A DNA stretch of 64,000 bases from an uncultured Verrucomicrobia subdivision 3 bacterium (GTDB lineage: Bacteria > Verrucomicrobiota > Verrucomicrobiia > Limisphaerales > DASXHY01). The position numbers and the translations under genes were made by a program. The DNA is taken from the NCBI GenBank assembly GCA_937890005.1, contig CALBZA010000080.1, positions 20,434 through 84,433 on the forward strand, written 5' to 3'. Of this stretch, positions 57,746 through 64,000 are shown piece after piece (position 1 is the stretch's first letter; every line of letters begins with the position of its first letter). The notes beneath the pieces are model-generated. The model saw only the letters and a list, made by a program, of their open reading frames with translations, was not told the DNA's origin and searched no databases.

Positions 57746-58507
57746 TTATCTCGACAGCCATCCGCCATCCACGGCCACTGTGTAGCCCTGCATGTAATCA
57801 GATGCCGCGGATGCGAGAAACACAACTGCGCCCTGAAGATCTTCCGGTTTGCCCCAGCGTCCGGCGGGGATGCGCGCCAGGATCTCCGCATTCCGTTTCT
57901 CGTCAGCACGCAGCGCCGCGGTGTTGTCCGTTTCCATATAACCCGGCGCGATGGCGTTCACGTTGATGCCGTGCGCGGCCAGTTCATTCGCCAGAATGCG
58001 CGTCAGCCCCATCACCGCACTCTTGCTCGCGGTGTAGGACGGAACACGAATGCCGCCCTGATACGACAGCATCGACGCGATGTTGATGATCTTTCCGCCG
58101 TCGCCCTGTTTTACCATCTGCTTCGCCGCGGACTGGCTCAGGAAGAACAGGCTCTTCTGGTTGATCTGAATGACTTCGTCCCAGTCCTTCTCGCTGAACT
58201 CAAGCAGCGGCGCGCGGCGGATCGTGCCGGCGTTGTTCACGAGAATGTCGATTCGGCCGAGATTGCTGACGGTTTCAGTCACAATCTTTTCCACCGCGCC
58301 GTTCTCCAGCAGATTCGCCTGAATCTGGCAGACCTTGCGGCCGAGTTCGCGAATCTTTGCCGCGGCTTCGTCGGTGGAAGTCGAAGCAACGAGCGCCACG
58401 TCCGCACCGGCTTCAGCAAGCCCAATGGCCATGCTTTTGCCGAGCCCGCGGCTTGCGCCGGTGACGATTGCCACCTTTCCGTTCAATTTGAATTTGTCGA
58501 GGATCAT
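57746..58507 (-). CDS. kduD: 2-deoxy-D-gluconate 3-dehydrogenase (2-keto-3-deoxy type), SDR
   Basis: The 253-residue short-chain dehydrogenase has the Rossmann 'VTGASRGLGKSMAIGLAEAG' and the catalytic set Ser145, Tyr158 and Lys162 ('SMLSYQGGIRVPSYTASKSA'), with 'ILVNNAGTIRRAPLLEFSEK' (NNAG). I start it at the ATG at 58507 (MILDKFKLNG); frames to 58612 are not conserved. KduD reduces or oxidises 2,5-diketo-3-deoxygluconate, the second step after KduI. Immediate proximity to kduI makes this assignment strong. It lies 46 bases after kduI, on the same strand. Confidence 0.93.
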   Translation of the reverse strand: MILDKFKLNGKVAIVTGASRGLGKSMAIGLAEAGADVALVASTSTDEAAAKIRELGRKVCQIQANLLENGAVEKIVTETVSNLGRIDILVNNAGTIRRAPLLEFSEKDWDEVIQINQKSLFFLSQSAAKQMVKQGDGGKIINIASMLSYQGGIRVPSYTASKSAVMGLTRILANELAAHGINVNAIAPGYMETDNTAALRADEKRNAEILARIPAGRWGKPEDLQGAVVFLASAASDYMQGYTVAVDGGWLSR

Positions 58508-58553
58508 GGTTCCGAAGAGTGATGCGTGATACGTGATTTTCCTCCAGCGAGTT

Positions 58554-59384
58554 TTAACGGAGCGTTTCGACCGGCGCGGGGTCCATGTCATCGAACGTCT
58601 GGTTTTCGCCACCCATCGCCCAGCAGAATGTGTAGGCGCCGGTGCCGCAGCCGGAGTGAATGCTCCAGCTTGGGGAAATCACCGCCTGCCGATTCGCCAC
58701 AATGAGATGTCGGGTCTCCTGCGGTTTGCCCATGAAATGCATGACACGGCGTTTGGGATCGAGATCGAAGTAGAGATAAATCTCCGATCGCCGCGTGTGC
58801 GTGTGCGCGGGCATGGTGTTCCAGACAGACCCTTCCTCAAGTTTCGTGAAACCCATCACAAGCTGGCAGCTCTTGATGCCGTCCGGATGAATGTATTTGT
58901 AAATGGTGCGGCGATTGGCGTCGGCCTGCGTGCCGAGAACCACCGGCGTGGCGTCCTTCATCTGAGCGTGTGTGGTCGGATATGCCGTGTGTGCGGGATA
59001 GCTCAGAAGGAAGAAAGCAGCGGGATCGTTCGCATCCTTGCTTGAGAACGTGACGTTCTGGCTGCCGCGTCCGACGTAAAGGCAATCCAGCTTCGCCATG
59101 GGATACGATTTGCCGTCCACTTCAACAGTGCCTTCGCCGCCGATGCTCAGAATGCCGAGTTCGCGCCGTTCGCAGAAATATGCGGCTCGGAATTCCGCAT
59201 CAGGAACCAACTTCAACGGCTCCTTCGTCGGAACCGCCGAGCCGATCACCGCGCGGTCCGCATCGGAATAGAGGATGTCAAGTTTGCCGGGAGCGAAAAG
59301 CGTTTCGATCAGAAACGCCGCGCGCAGCTCATCCGTGTTCAGACGTTGATAATCCTTCGGGTTCGGTGAATAACGTATTTCCAT
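58554..59384 (-). CDS. kduI: 5-dehydro-4-deoxy-D-glucuronate isomerase
   Basis: The cupin isomerase converts 5-keto-4-deoxyuronate to 2,5-diketo-3-deoxygluconate in pectin and alginate breakdown. The 276 residues match the family length. The metal site is 'MPAHTHTRRSEIYLYFDLDP' (His194, His196, Glu201), with a further His in 'SPSWSIHSGCGTGAYTFCWA'. A Shine-Dalgarno GAGGAAA precedes the ATG at 59384. It is the first gene of a minus-strand locus: kduI, kduD, MFS permease, rhaB and GH95. A family B repeat lies just upstream. Confidence 0.97.
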   Translation of the reverse strand: MEIRYSPNPKDYQRLNTDELRAAFLIETLFAPGKLDILYSDADRAVIGSAVPTKEPLKLVPDAEFRAAYFCERRELGILSIGGEGTVEVDGKSYPMAKLDCLYVGRGSQNVTFSSKDANDPAAFFLLSYPAHTAYPTTHAQMKDATPVVLGTQADANRRTIYKYIHPDGIKSCQLVMGFTKLEEGSVWNTMPAHTHTRRSEIYLYFDLDPKRRVMHFMGKPQETRHLIVANRQAVISPSWSIHSGCGTGAYTFCWAMGGENQTFDDMDPAPVETLR

Positions 59385-59407
59385 AAATTTTTTCCTCAGA
59401 TCTTTTC

Positions 59408-59570
59408 AGCCACAGATGAAACACAGATAAAAACTGTCTTTGGCTGCCGCGACATTTACCGCGTTTCTCCGCAACATTCACAATTCACAACCGACGCGGT
59501 TCAGAATGCATCCAATGGGTTCATATGCCGCATTTTCAAACCTGTGTTCCATCTGTGCTCATCTGTGGCT
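59408..59570. repeat. Inverted word-repeat, family B (AGCCACAGATGAAACACAGA)
   Basis: Arm 1 (59408-59436) reads AGCCACAGATGAAACACAGA. Arm 2 (59541-59570) reverse-complements to AGCCACAGATGAGCACAGAT then GGAACACAGG. The loop is about 100 bases. It fills the gap between kduI and lutC. The same words appear in degenerate form at 35334-35471. Confidence 0.75.
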
Positions 59571-59575
59571 AAAAC

Positions 59576-60265
59576 TCAGAACACAAAAATCGTCAACCGT
59601 TTCGGCCCATGCGCGCCGAGAACCAGGATGCGTTCAATATCGCCGGTGCGGCTCGGCCCGGTGACGAACGAAATCATGCTCGGATAATTGCCGGCGTACT
59701 TCCGCTTCAACAATTGAAATGCCGCGGGCAGATCGCGCAGCAACTGATCCCGCCGCGCCAGCACCACGTGATGCGGCGGCAACACGGATAATGCCCGCCC
59801 GCCGCAACTGCGATTCGTCACCAGCACACTGCCGGTTTGCGCGATCAATGCGTCGCATTCGGTGATCCCCGCATCGCAGCTTTCCATCTCGTGCACGTCA
59901 TAACCGGCGTCCGCCCTGAGCGTCGTGAGATTCAGCGATGGCACGATCGAATCCGTCAAAACACCTGAATGCGTCGCAATCTTCTTCCAGCCATCCGCCG
60001 CGGCCAGTTTCTGCAACTGTGCTTTGACTTCATCCGCGCTGTTCAGCAGGAAGAAGTCGGCCTTCAGATCGACACAGTTCGTGGCAAATGCCGCAAGCTG
60101 GCCGTCGGGGGAATCATCCACGCGCGGCAGCCATTCCCCCGCGCGACTGGACGGCGGGACAACGCTTGAACCGCCGCGAGAGTCGTGCCCGTGATTTCCG
60201 GGAAACGGCGCTTTCACAACCAGCGCGTCGCGGATGCGTCCCAGAATTTTTTCGCGTTCGCTCAT
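59576..60265 (-). CDS. lutC: Lactate utilization protein LutC (LUD domain)
   Basis: The 229-residue protein is one of three subunits of the FMN-independent L-lactate oxidising complex. The LUD core is 'AGITECDALIAQTGSVLVTN' and 'LSVLPPHHVVLARRDQLLRD', with 'ISFVTGPSRTGDIERILVLG' at the end, a strong LutC match. It is last of the minus-strand run lutA, lutB, lutC, separated from lutB by about 118 bases of repeats. In rhamnose and fucose degradation, lactaldehyde gives lactate, which this complex would take to pyruvate. Confidence 0.93.
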   Translation of the reverse strand: MSEREKILGRIRDALVVKAPFPGNHGHDSRGGSSVVPPSSRAGEWLPRVDDSPDGQLAAFATNCVDLKADFFLLNSADEVKAQLQKLAAADGWKKIATHSGVLTDSIVPSLNLTTLRADAGYDVHEMESCDAGITECDALIAQTGSVLVTNRSCGGRALSVLPPHHVVLARRDQLLRDLPAAFQLLKRKYAGNYPSMISFVTGPSRTGDIERILVLGAHGPKRLTIFVF

Positions 60266-60277
60266 GAAACAAAAATT

Positions 60278-60352
60278 TTACAGAAGAAAACGAAGCGAAC
60301 GAAGGACACTTGACCTGATCTTTGTTCTCTTCGTTGCCTTCTGTTCGCTTCC
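60278..60352. repeat. Inverted word-repeat, family A, between lutC and lutB
   Basis: Arm 1 reads TTACAGAAGAAAACGAAGCG then AACGAAGGA. Arm 2 (about 60321-60352) carries TTCTCTTCGTTGCCTTCTGT and GCTTCCTTG, partly reverse-complementary to it. It is a second copy of the repeat at 43934-44089 but with a smaller loop. It directly abuts a family C arm that runs into the lutB stop. Confidence 0.65.
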
Positions 60353-60384
60353 TTGAAACCTGGAACTTGGAATTTGGAATTTCT
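60353..60384. repeat. Word-repeat arm, family C, ending at the lutB stop codon
   Basis: GAAACCTGGAACTTGGAATT continues as TGGAATTTCTC. The stop codon of lutB (TGA on minus, 60384-60386) begins the element, in the same arrangement as at the lutA end (61924-61926). Confidence 0.65.
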
Positions 60385-61778
60385 CATCCCCTTTCCCTCC
60401 ACCATTCCTTGAAGGTCTGTTTCGCGATTTTGGGTGCGGAGCGGGTTTTCGTCCACGGAAACGCCGGATCGAACGCTTTGCCAGCGATCATCGGATGCAG
60501 CTTCTGCGCGGCGCGGCCGAGTGGCGCGACGAACTCGTAAAAGCCCGGTCGCTTGAAAACGAAGTTCATCAGCTCGAAACCGAGTTTCCAGGCCGGCGAT
60601 GATTTCTTTTGGACCGAGTTGCGCCGGTTCTGAAGCAGATGATGCGCGAGATCGATTTTGACCGGACAGGTTTCAGTGCACGCGCCACAGAGCGAGCTCG
60701 AATAGGAGAGATGCTTCCATTCGTCGAGACCGCGCAGATGCGGTGTGATCACAGAACCGATCGGACCGGAGTAGGTCGTGCCGTATGTGTGGCCGCCGAC
60801 GTTGCGGAAGATCGGGCAGACGTTCAAGCACGCGCCACAACGAATGCAATGCAGCGCGTCGCGTTGTTCCGGATCGGCAAGCAGTTCGGAGCGGCGGTTG
60901 TCGAGCAGAACAACATGCCATTCTTCAGGTCCGTCCGGTTCGCCCGGCTGACGCGGCCCCGAATACATCGTGTTGTAACACGTGAGCGGCTGGCCGGTGC
61001 CGGACGTTGCAAGCATCGGCAGGAACAGCGCGAGATCTTCCAAACGCGGAAGCACCTTCTCGATTCCGACCAGCGTGATCATCGTCTTCGGCAACGCTGC
61101 CGTAAGGCGCGCATTGCCTTCGTTTTCGGTGATCGAAATCATGCCCGTCTCGGCGATTGCAAAATTGGCACCGGTGAAACCGATGTCCGCGGTGATGTAT
61201 TTCTGCCGCATCACGCGGCGCGCGACCATCGTGAGTTCTTCGGGATTGTCCGTCGCGTTCGCCGCAAGCTCCTTGTTGAACAAGTCGCGGATTTCGCCGC
61301 GCGTCAGGTGCATCGCCGGGAAAACGATGTGATACGGCGTCTCCTTCTTGAGCTGGACGATGAATTCGCCTAGGTCGGATTCGACAACTTCAAAACCTTC
61401 CTCTTCCAACGCGTGGTTGAGATGAATTTCCTCCGAGGTCATCGCCTTCGATTTGATGATCGAACGCGCCTTCTTTTCACGGAGGATTTTCTGGATGATT
61501 TCGCGCGCCTGATCGCCGGTGCTCGCCCAATGCACTTTGGTGCCGCGCGCTTCGAGTTTTGAGACGAGCTGTTCGAGATGTTTGTCGAGGTGATTGATCG
61601 CTTCCCACTTGGTTTCGGCAGCGGCCTGTCGCGCGGATTGATAATCCTGAAACGCGCCACGGTTCTTGTCGCGAACGACGGCGTATTTGCCGAGTGCAGT
61701 CTGGATGATCTCGCGATGCCGCAGATCGTGCGTAAGCACTTCGGCCTGTCGCTTGAACTGTTGGACGGGAGCGGTCAT
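60384..61778 (-). CDS. lutB: Lactate utilization protein LutB (iron-sulfur, LUD domain)
   Basis: The 464-residue subunit has an N-terminal LUD region ('TMVARRVMRQKYITADIGFT', 'ANFAIAETGMISITENEGNA') and two ferredoxin-like clusters ('CIRCGACLNVCPIFRNVGGH' and 'CGACTETCPVKIDLA'). It starts at the ATG at 61778 (MTAPVQQFKR); an in-frame extension to 61844 lies in the intergenic repeat. It sits between LutA and LutC in the electron path. It is flanked on both sides by word repeats. Confidence 0.95.
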   Translation of the reverse strand: MTAPVQQFKRQAEVLTHDLRHREIIQTALGKYAVVRDKNRGAFQDYQSARQAAAETKWEAINHLDKHLEQLVSKLEARGTKVHWASTGDQAREIIQKILREKKARSIIKSKAMTSEEIHLNHALEEEGFEVVESDLGEFIVQLKKETPYHIVFPAMHLTRGEIRDLFNKELAANATDNPEELTMVARRVMRQKYITADIGFTGANFAIAETGMISITENEGNARLTAALPKTMITLVGIEKVLPRLEDLALFLPMLATSGTGQPLTCYNTMYSGPRQPGEPDGPEEWHVVLLDNRRSELLADPEQRDALHCIRCGACLNVCPIFRNVGGHTYGTTYSGPIGSVITPHLRGLDEWKHLSYSSSLCGACTETCPVKIDLAHHLLQNRRNSVQKKSSPAWKLGFELMNFVFKRPGFYEFVAPLGRAAQKLHPMIAGKAFDPAFPWTKTRSAPKIAKQTFKEWWRERG

Positions 61779-61779
61779 C

Positions 61780-61925
61780 GAGAAAATTCCAAATTCCAAA
61801 ATCCAGGCTTCAATGAAATCCCAACAATCAAATTCCAAATCCAAATTTCAAAAACACGCTTCCCTTGAAGCTTGAGACTTGAAGCTTCTTTGGAACCTGG
61901 AACTTGGAACCTGGAGTTTTTTCTC
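61780..61925. repeat. Inverted word-repeat, family C, between lutB and lutA
   Basis: The left arm (61780-61813) reads GAGAAAATTCCAAATTCCAA. The right arm (61879-61925) reverse-complements to GAGAAAAAACTCCAGGTTCC then AAGTTCCAGGTTCC. Between them are nested words (CTTGAAGCTTGAGACTTGAA). The element runs from the lutB start region to the lutA stop codon, so the whole intergenic gap is repeat. Confidence 0.8.
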
Positions 61926-62637
61926 ATCGGCTGGTCAGCACTTCCGCCAGATGAATGGTCTTCAACTTCTTCCCCTGCTTCTCTAGCAAACCCTGAATGT
62001 GCATCAAACAACTGGAATCGTTGGAGATGATGTAATCCGCGCCGGTCTCCGCGGCTTGCGCACATTTCACATCGCCCATCGCAGTGGAAATCATCGGGAA
62101 CTTCGCCGCAAAGGTTCCACCGAAACCACAACAGATTTCCTCCTTCATTTCGACCAGTTGGAGGCCCTGAACCTTTTCGAGCAACGCGCGGGGGGACCGT
62201 TTGATTCCCAGTTCGCGCAAGCCATGGCAACCGTCGTGGAACGTGACCTTCGCCGGAAATTTCGCGCCCAGATCCGTCACGCCCAGCTTCGTCACAAGAA
62301 AATCGGAGAACTCAAAGCATTTCGAAGAAAGCTTTTTTGCGTCGGTTTCGAGTTCGGTTCCGGCAAAAAGCTGCGGATAGAAAACCTTCAACATCGCTCC
62401 GCACGAGCCGGATGCAATCACGACGGCCTCAGCGTTTTTCAGGCGTTTCACCACAGGTGCCGCCAGTTCGCGCGCTTCATCCCAGTAACCGGAATTGAAC
62501 GCCGGCTGACCGCAGCAGTTCAGTTCCTCGGCGAAATCGATCTTGTGTCCGAGCCTTTCCAGAATCTGCACAATGCTGATGCCGACCTTGGGATAGAGCA
62601 GATCGACAAAGCACGGGATGAATAGACTGACAGTCAT
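61924..62637 (-). CDS. lutA: Lactate utilization protein LutA (CCG-domain Fe-S oxidoreductase)
   Basis: The 237-residue subunit starts at the ATG at 62637 (MTVSLFIPCF); the frame up to 62721 is not conserved. It has two Cys-rich CCG domains ('EELNCCGQPAFNSGYWDEAR' and 'EEICCGFGGTFAAKFPMIST'), as in heterodisulfide-reductase D-like proteins, and 'TFHDGCHGLRELGIKRSPRA'. These bind a [4Fe-4S] cluster. It is the first gene of the lut operon. The 180 bases upstream, shared with the divergent aminopeptidase, should hold the promoter. Confidence 0.95.
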   Translation of the reverse strand: MTVSLFIPCFVDLLYPKVGISIVQILERLGHKIDFAEELNCCGQPAFNSGYWDEARELAAPVVKRLKNAEAVVIASGSCGAMLKVFYPQLFAGTELETDAKKLSSKCFEFSDFLVTKLGVTDLGAKFPAKVTFHDGCHGLRELGIKRSPRALLEKVQGLQLVEMKEEICCGFGGTFAAKFPMISTAMGDVKCAQAAETGADYIISNDSSCLMHIQGLLEKQGKKLKTIHLAEVLTSR

Positions 62638-62818
62638 TTTTGTTCGAGCTGCGACGAACGCGAGCTGTATGAGAGTGAAATGATAGAATCGTCCAGCATC
62701 AAACCAAGTACATTTCCTCAATCAAACTGTTGATGGACGGTTCAGCTCCTCCGCCTGATCGTTGCGGGTGCCATTCCGCTTTGTGTTACCACGCCGTTTC
62801 GCTTAGGTTGGCGGCACT

Positions 62819-63928
62819 ATGACCGATCCGCGTTATTCGAAGCTGGCAAAATTGCTGGTGGAATATTCCACGGCATTGAAGAAGGGCGACCGCATCCTGC
62901 TCGACATGATCGATGTACCGGATGAGTTCACGATCGAACTGATCCGCGCCGTTCGGAAGGTCGGTGCAATTCCATTGGTGGAAACGAGGCACACCCGCGT
63001 CGGCCGTGAGTTGCTTCGCGAAACCACCGAAGCCCATGCCACCACCGCGCGTGATATCGAGCTGTTCCGCATGAAACGGATGCAGGCTTACATCGCAGTG
63101 CGCGGCAGCGAAAACGCGAGTGAGAATTCCGACGTGCCGAGCGATCGGATGTCGATGTATTCGCGAGTCATCCGGCCTGTGCTGAATTATCGGGTGAACA
63201 AAACCCGCTGGTGCGTGCTGCGCTGGCCGACACCGAGCATGGCGCAGGGCGCCGGGATGAGCACGGAGGCTTTCGAAAATCTCTACTTCGACGTCTGCAC
63301 CATGGACTACCGCAAGATGGCGAAGGCAATGGTGCCGCTCGAACGCCGGATGAAGCGCGCAGATCAGGTCCACATCAAAGGCCCCGGCACCGACCTGCGA
63401 TTCAGCATCAAGGGCATCGGCGCCCAGATGTGCAAGGGCGACCGGAACATTCCAGACGGCGAAGTCTTTTCCTGCCCCGTGAAAACGTCGGTGAACGGAA
63501 CGATTCAGTTCAATGCGCCGACGCTTTATTCCGGAACCAAATTCGAGAACGTCCGGCTTGAGTTCCGCGACGGAAAGATCGTCAACGCGACCGCAAACAA
63601 CACCAAACGGCTGAACGAAATTCTGGATACCGATCCGGGTGCGCGTTACATCGGTGAGTTTTCGCTTGGATTCAATCCTTACATCCTGAACCCGATGTGC
63701 GACATCCTGTTCGATGAAAAGATCGCGGGATCAATGCATTTCACGCCAGGTCAGGCGTATGAGGATTGCGACAACGGCAACCGCTCCGCCGTGCACTGGG
63801 ACATGGTATTGATCCAGCGTCCGGAATGGGGCGGGGGAGAAATCTGGTTCGACGGCGAACTGATCCGCAAAGACGGCATTTTCCTGCCGAAGGATTTGAA
63901 GCCGCTGAATCCAGCAAATCTCAAGTAG
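62819..63928 (+). CDS. M29-family aminopeptidase
   Basis: The 369-residue protein matches the thermophilic aminopeptidase family M29. The family phrases are 'YSTALKKGDRILLDMIDVP', 'VHIKGPGTDLRFSIKGIGAQ', 'NIPDGEVFSCPVKTSVNGTI' and 'YIGEFSLGFNPYI'. The metal ligands include the Glu of that motif and the His-x-Asp of 'NGNRSAVHWDMVLIQ'. It is slightly shorter than AmpS (about 410). It cleaves N-terminal residues from peptides in the cytoplasm. It is divergent from lutA and has no operon partner before the window ends. Confidence 0.92.
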   Translation: MTDPRYSKLAKLLVEYSTALKKGDRILLDMIDVPDEFTIELIRAVRKVGAIPLVETRHTRVGRELLRETTEAHATTARDIELFRMKRMQAYIAVRGSENASENSDVPSDRMSMYSRVIRPVLNYRVNKTRWCVLRWPTPSMAQGAGMSTEAFENLYFDVCTMDYRKMAKAMVPLERRMKRADQVHIKGPGTDLRFSIKGIGAQMCKGDRNIPDGEVFSCPVKTSVNGTIQFNAPTLYSGTKFENVRLEFRDGKIVNATANNTKRLNEILDTDPGARYIGEFSLGFNPYILNPMCDILFDEKIAGSMHFTPGQAYEDCDNGNRSAVHWDMVLIQRPEWGGGEIWFDGELIRKDGIFLPKDLKPLNPANLK

Positions 63929-63948
63929 TCGGTCTATTTAGGATTTAG

Positions 63949-63976
63949 CAGGCTGTTGAAAAACCGCGCTTTTTCC
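63949..63976. other. Possible mobile-element terminal repeat at the window edge
   Basis: CAGGCTGTTGAAAAACCGCG resembles a terminal inverted repeat seen in some insertion sequences, as I recall it. It begins 21 bases after the aminopeptidase stop. GAAAAACCGCGCTTTTTC is also a small palindrome. The rest of any element would lie outside the window, so this is a hint only. Confidence 0.3.
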
Positions 63977-64000
63977 GGACGACTCGTTTTGAAGGGGAGT

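Overview
The window reads as chromosomal DNA of a free-living Verrucomicrobiota bacterium, probably close to the Pedosphaera/Limisphaerales group. This rests on the mix of gene families, not on a marker gene: a prepilin-like protein with an H-X9-DG motif, secreted glycoside hydrolases ending in small beta-rich C-terminal domains, an ECF sigma factor next to a large zinc-ribbon Ser/Thr kinase, a solitary ORF6N gene, a b558-type succinate dehydrogenase, and many word-like intergenic inverted repeats. Base composition is about 58-60% G+C by eye. No rRNA, tRNA, CRISPR array or complete insertion sequence was seen.

Layout. 1-5901: secreted proteins on the minus strand (an SGNH hydrolase cut by the window edge, an arabinofuranosidase-like glycosidase coupled to a prepilin-like gene, a secreted carbohydrate-binding/Ig-like protein). 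6384-8349: nucleotide operon thyA-sanA-folA. 8418-10967: a glycosidase-glycosyltransferase fusion. 11149-17528: a thioesterase, then a MacAB-TolC type export operon with tsaC inside it. 17737-25220: trpD, a DUF4142 protein, a small operon of DUF2752 and GYF_2 membrane proteins, an MFS exporter and a GGDEF protein. 25363-29372: succinate dehydrogenase operon sdhC-sdhA-ORF6N-sdhB, closed by a strong terminator. 29484-31459: folC and a HAD phosphatase. 31732-32592: two small heat-shock proteins. 32975-40440: hybrid histidine kinase, cysC with a Wzz-like gene, and an SNF2 ATPase. 40666-45672: namA, an ExbB/ExbD/TonB-like operon, guaB. 45890-51941: ECF sigma factor, 1334-residue Ser/Thr kinase, lipoprotein, site-2 protease. 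51965-62637: a minus-strand sugar locus (GH95, rhamnulokinase, hexuronate-type MFS, kduD, kduI) followed by lutC-lutB-lutA. 62819-63928: an M29 aminopeptidase. The last 70 bases carry an IS-end-like motif.

How the genes work together. The sugar locus would remove a terminal L-fucose or L-galactose (GH95), import uronates (MFS), isomerise and reduce pectin or alginate-derived ketouronates (KduI, KduD) and phosphorylate L-rhamnulose (RhaB). Rhamnose breakdown yields lactaldehyde and then lactate, which LutABC oxidises. This is consistent with growth on pectic plant or algal polysaccharide, but no polysaccharide lyase, rhaA, rhaD or regulator is present here. Many start codons were fixed by 4-base ATGA or GTGA overlaps with the upstream gene, which suggests widespread translational coupling.

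The most unusual features are: several families of short-word inverted repeats filling gaps between genes, some beginning at a stop codon; a similar purine-rich palindrome lying in frame inside the kinase domain of the large Ser/Thr kinase; an ORF6N gene wedged between sdhA and sdhB; and the glycosidase-glycosyltransferase fusion.
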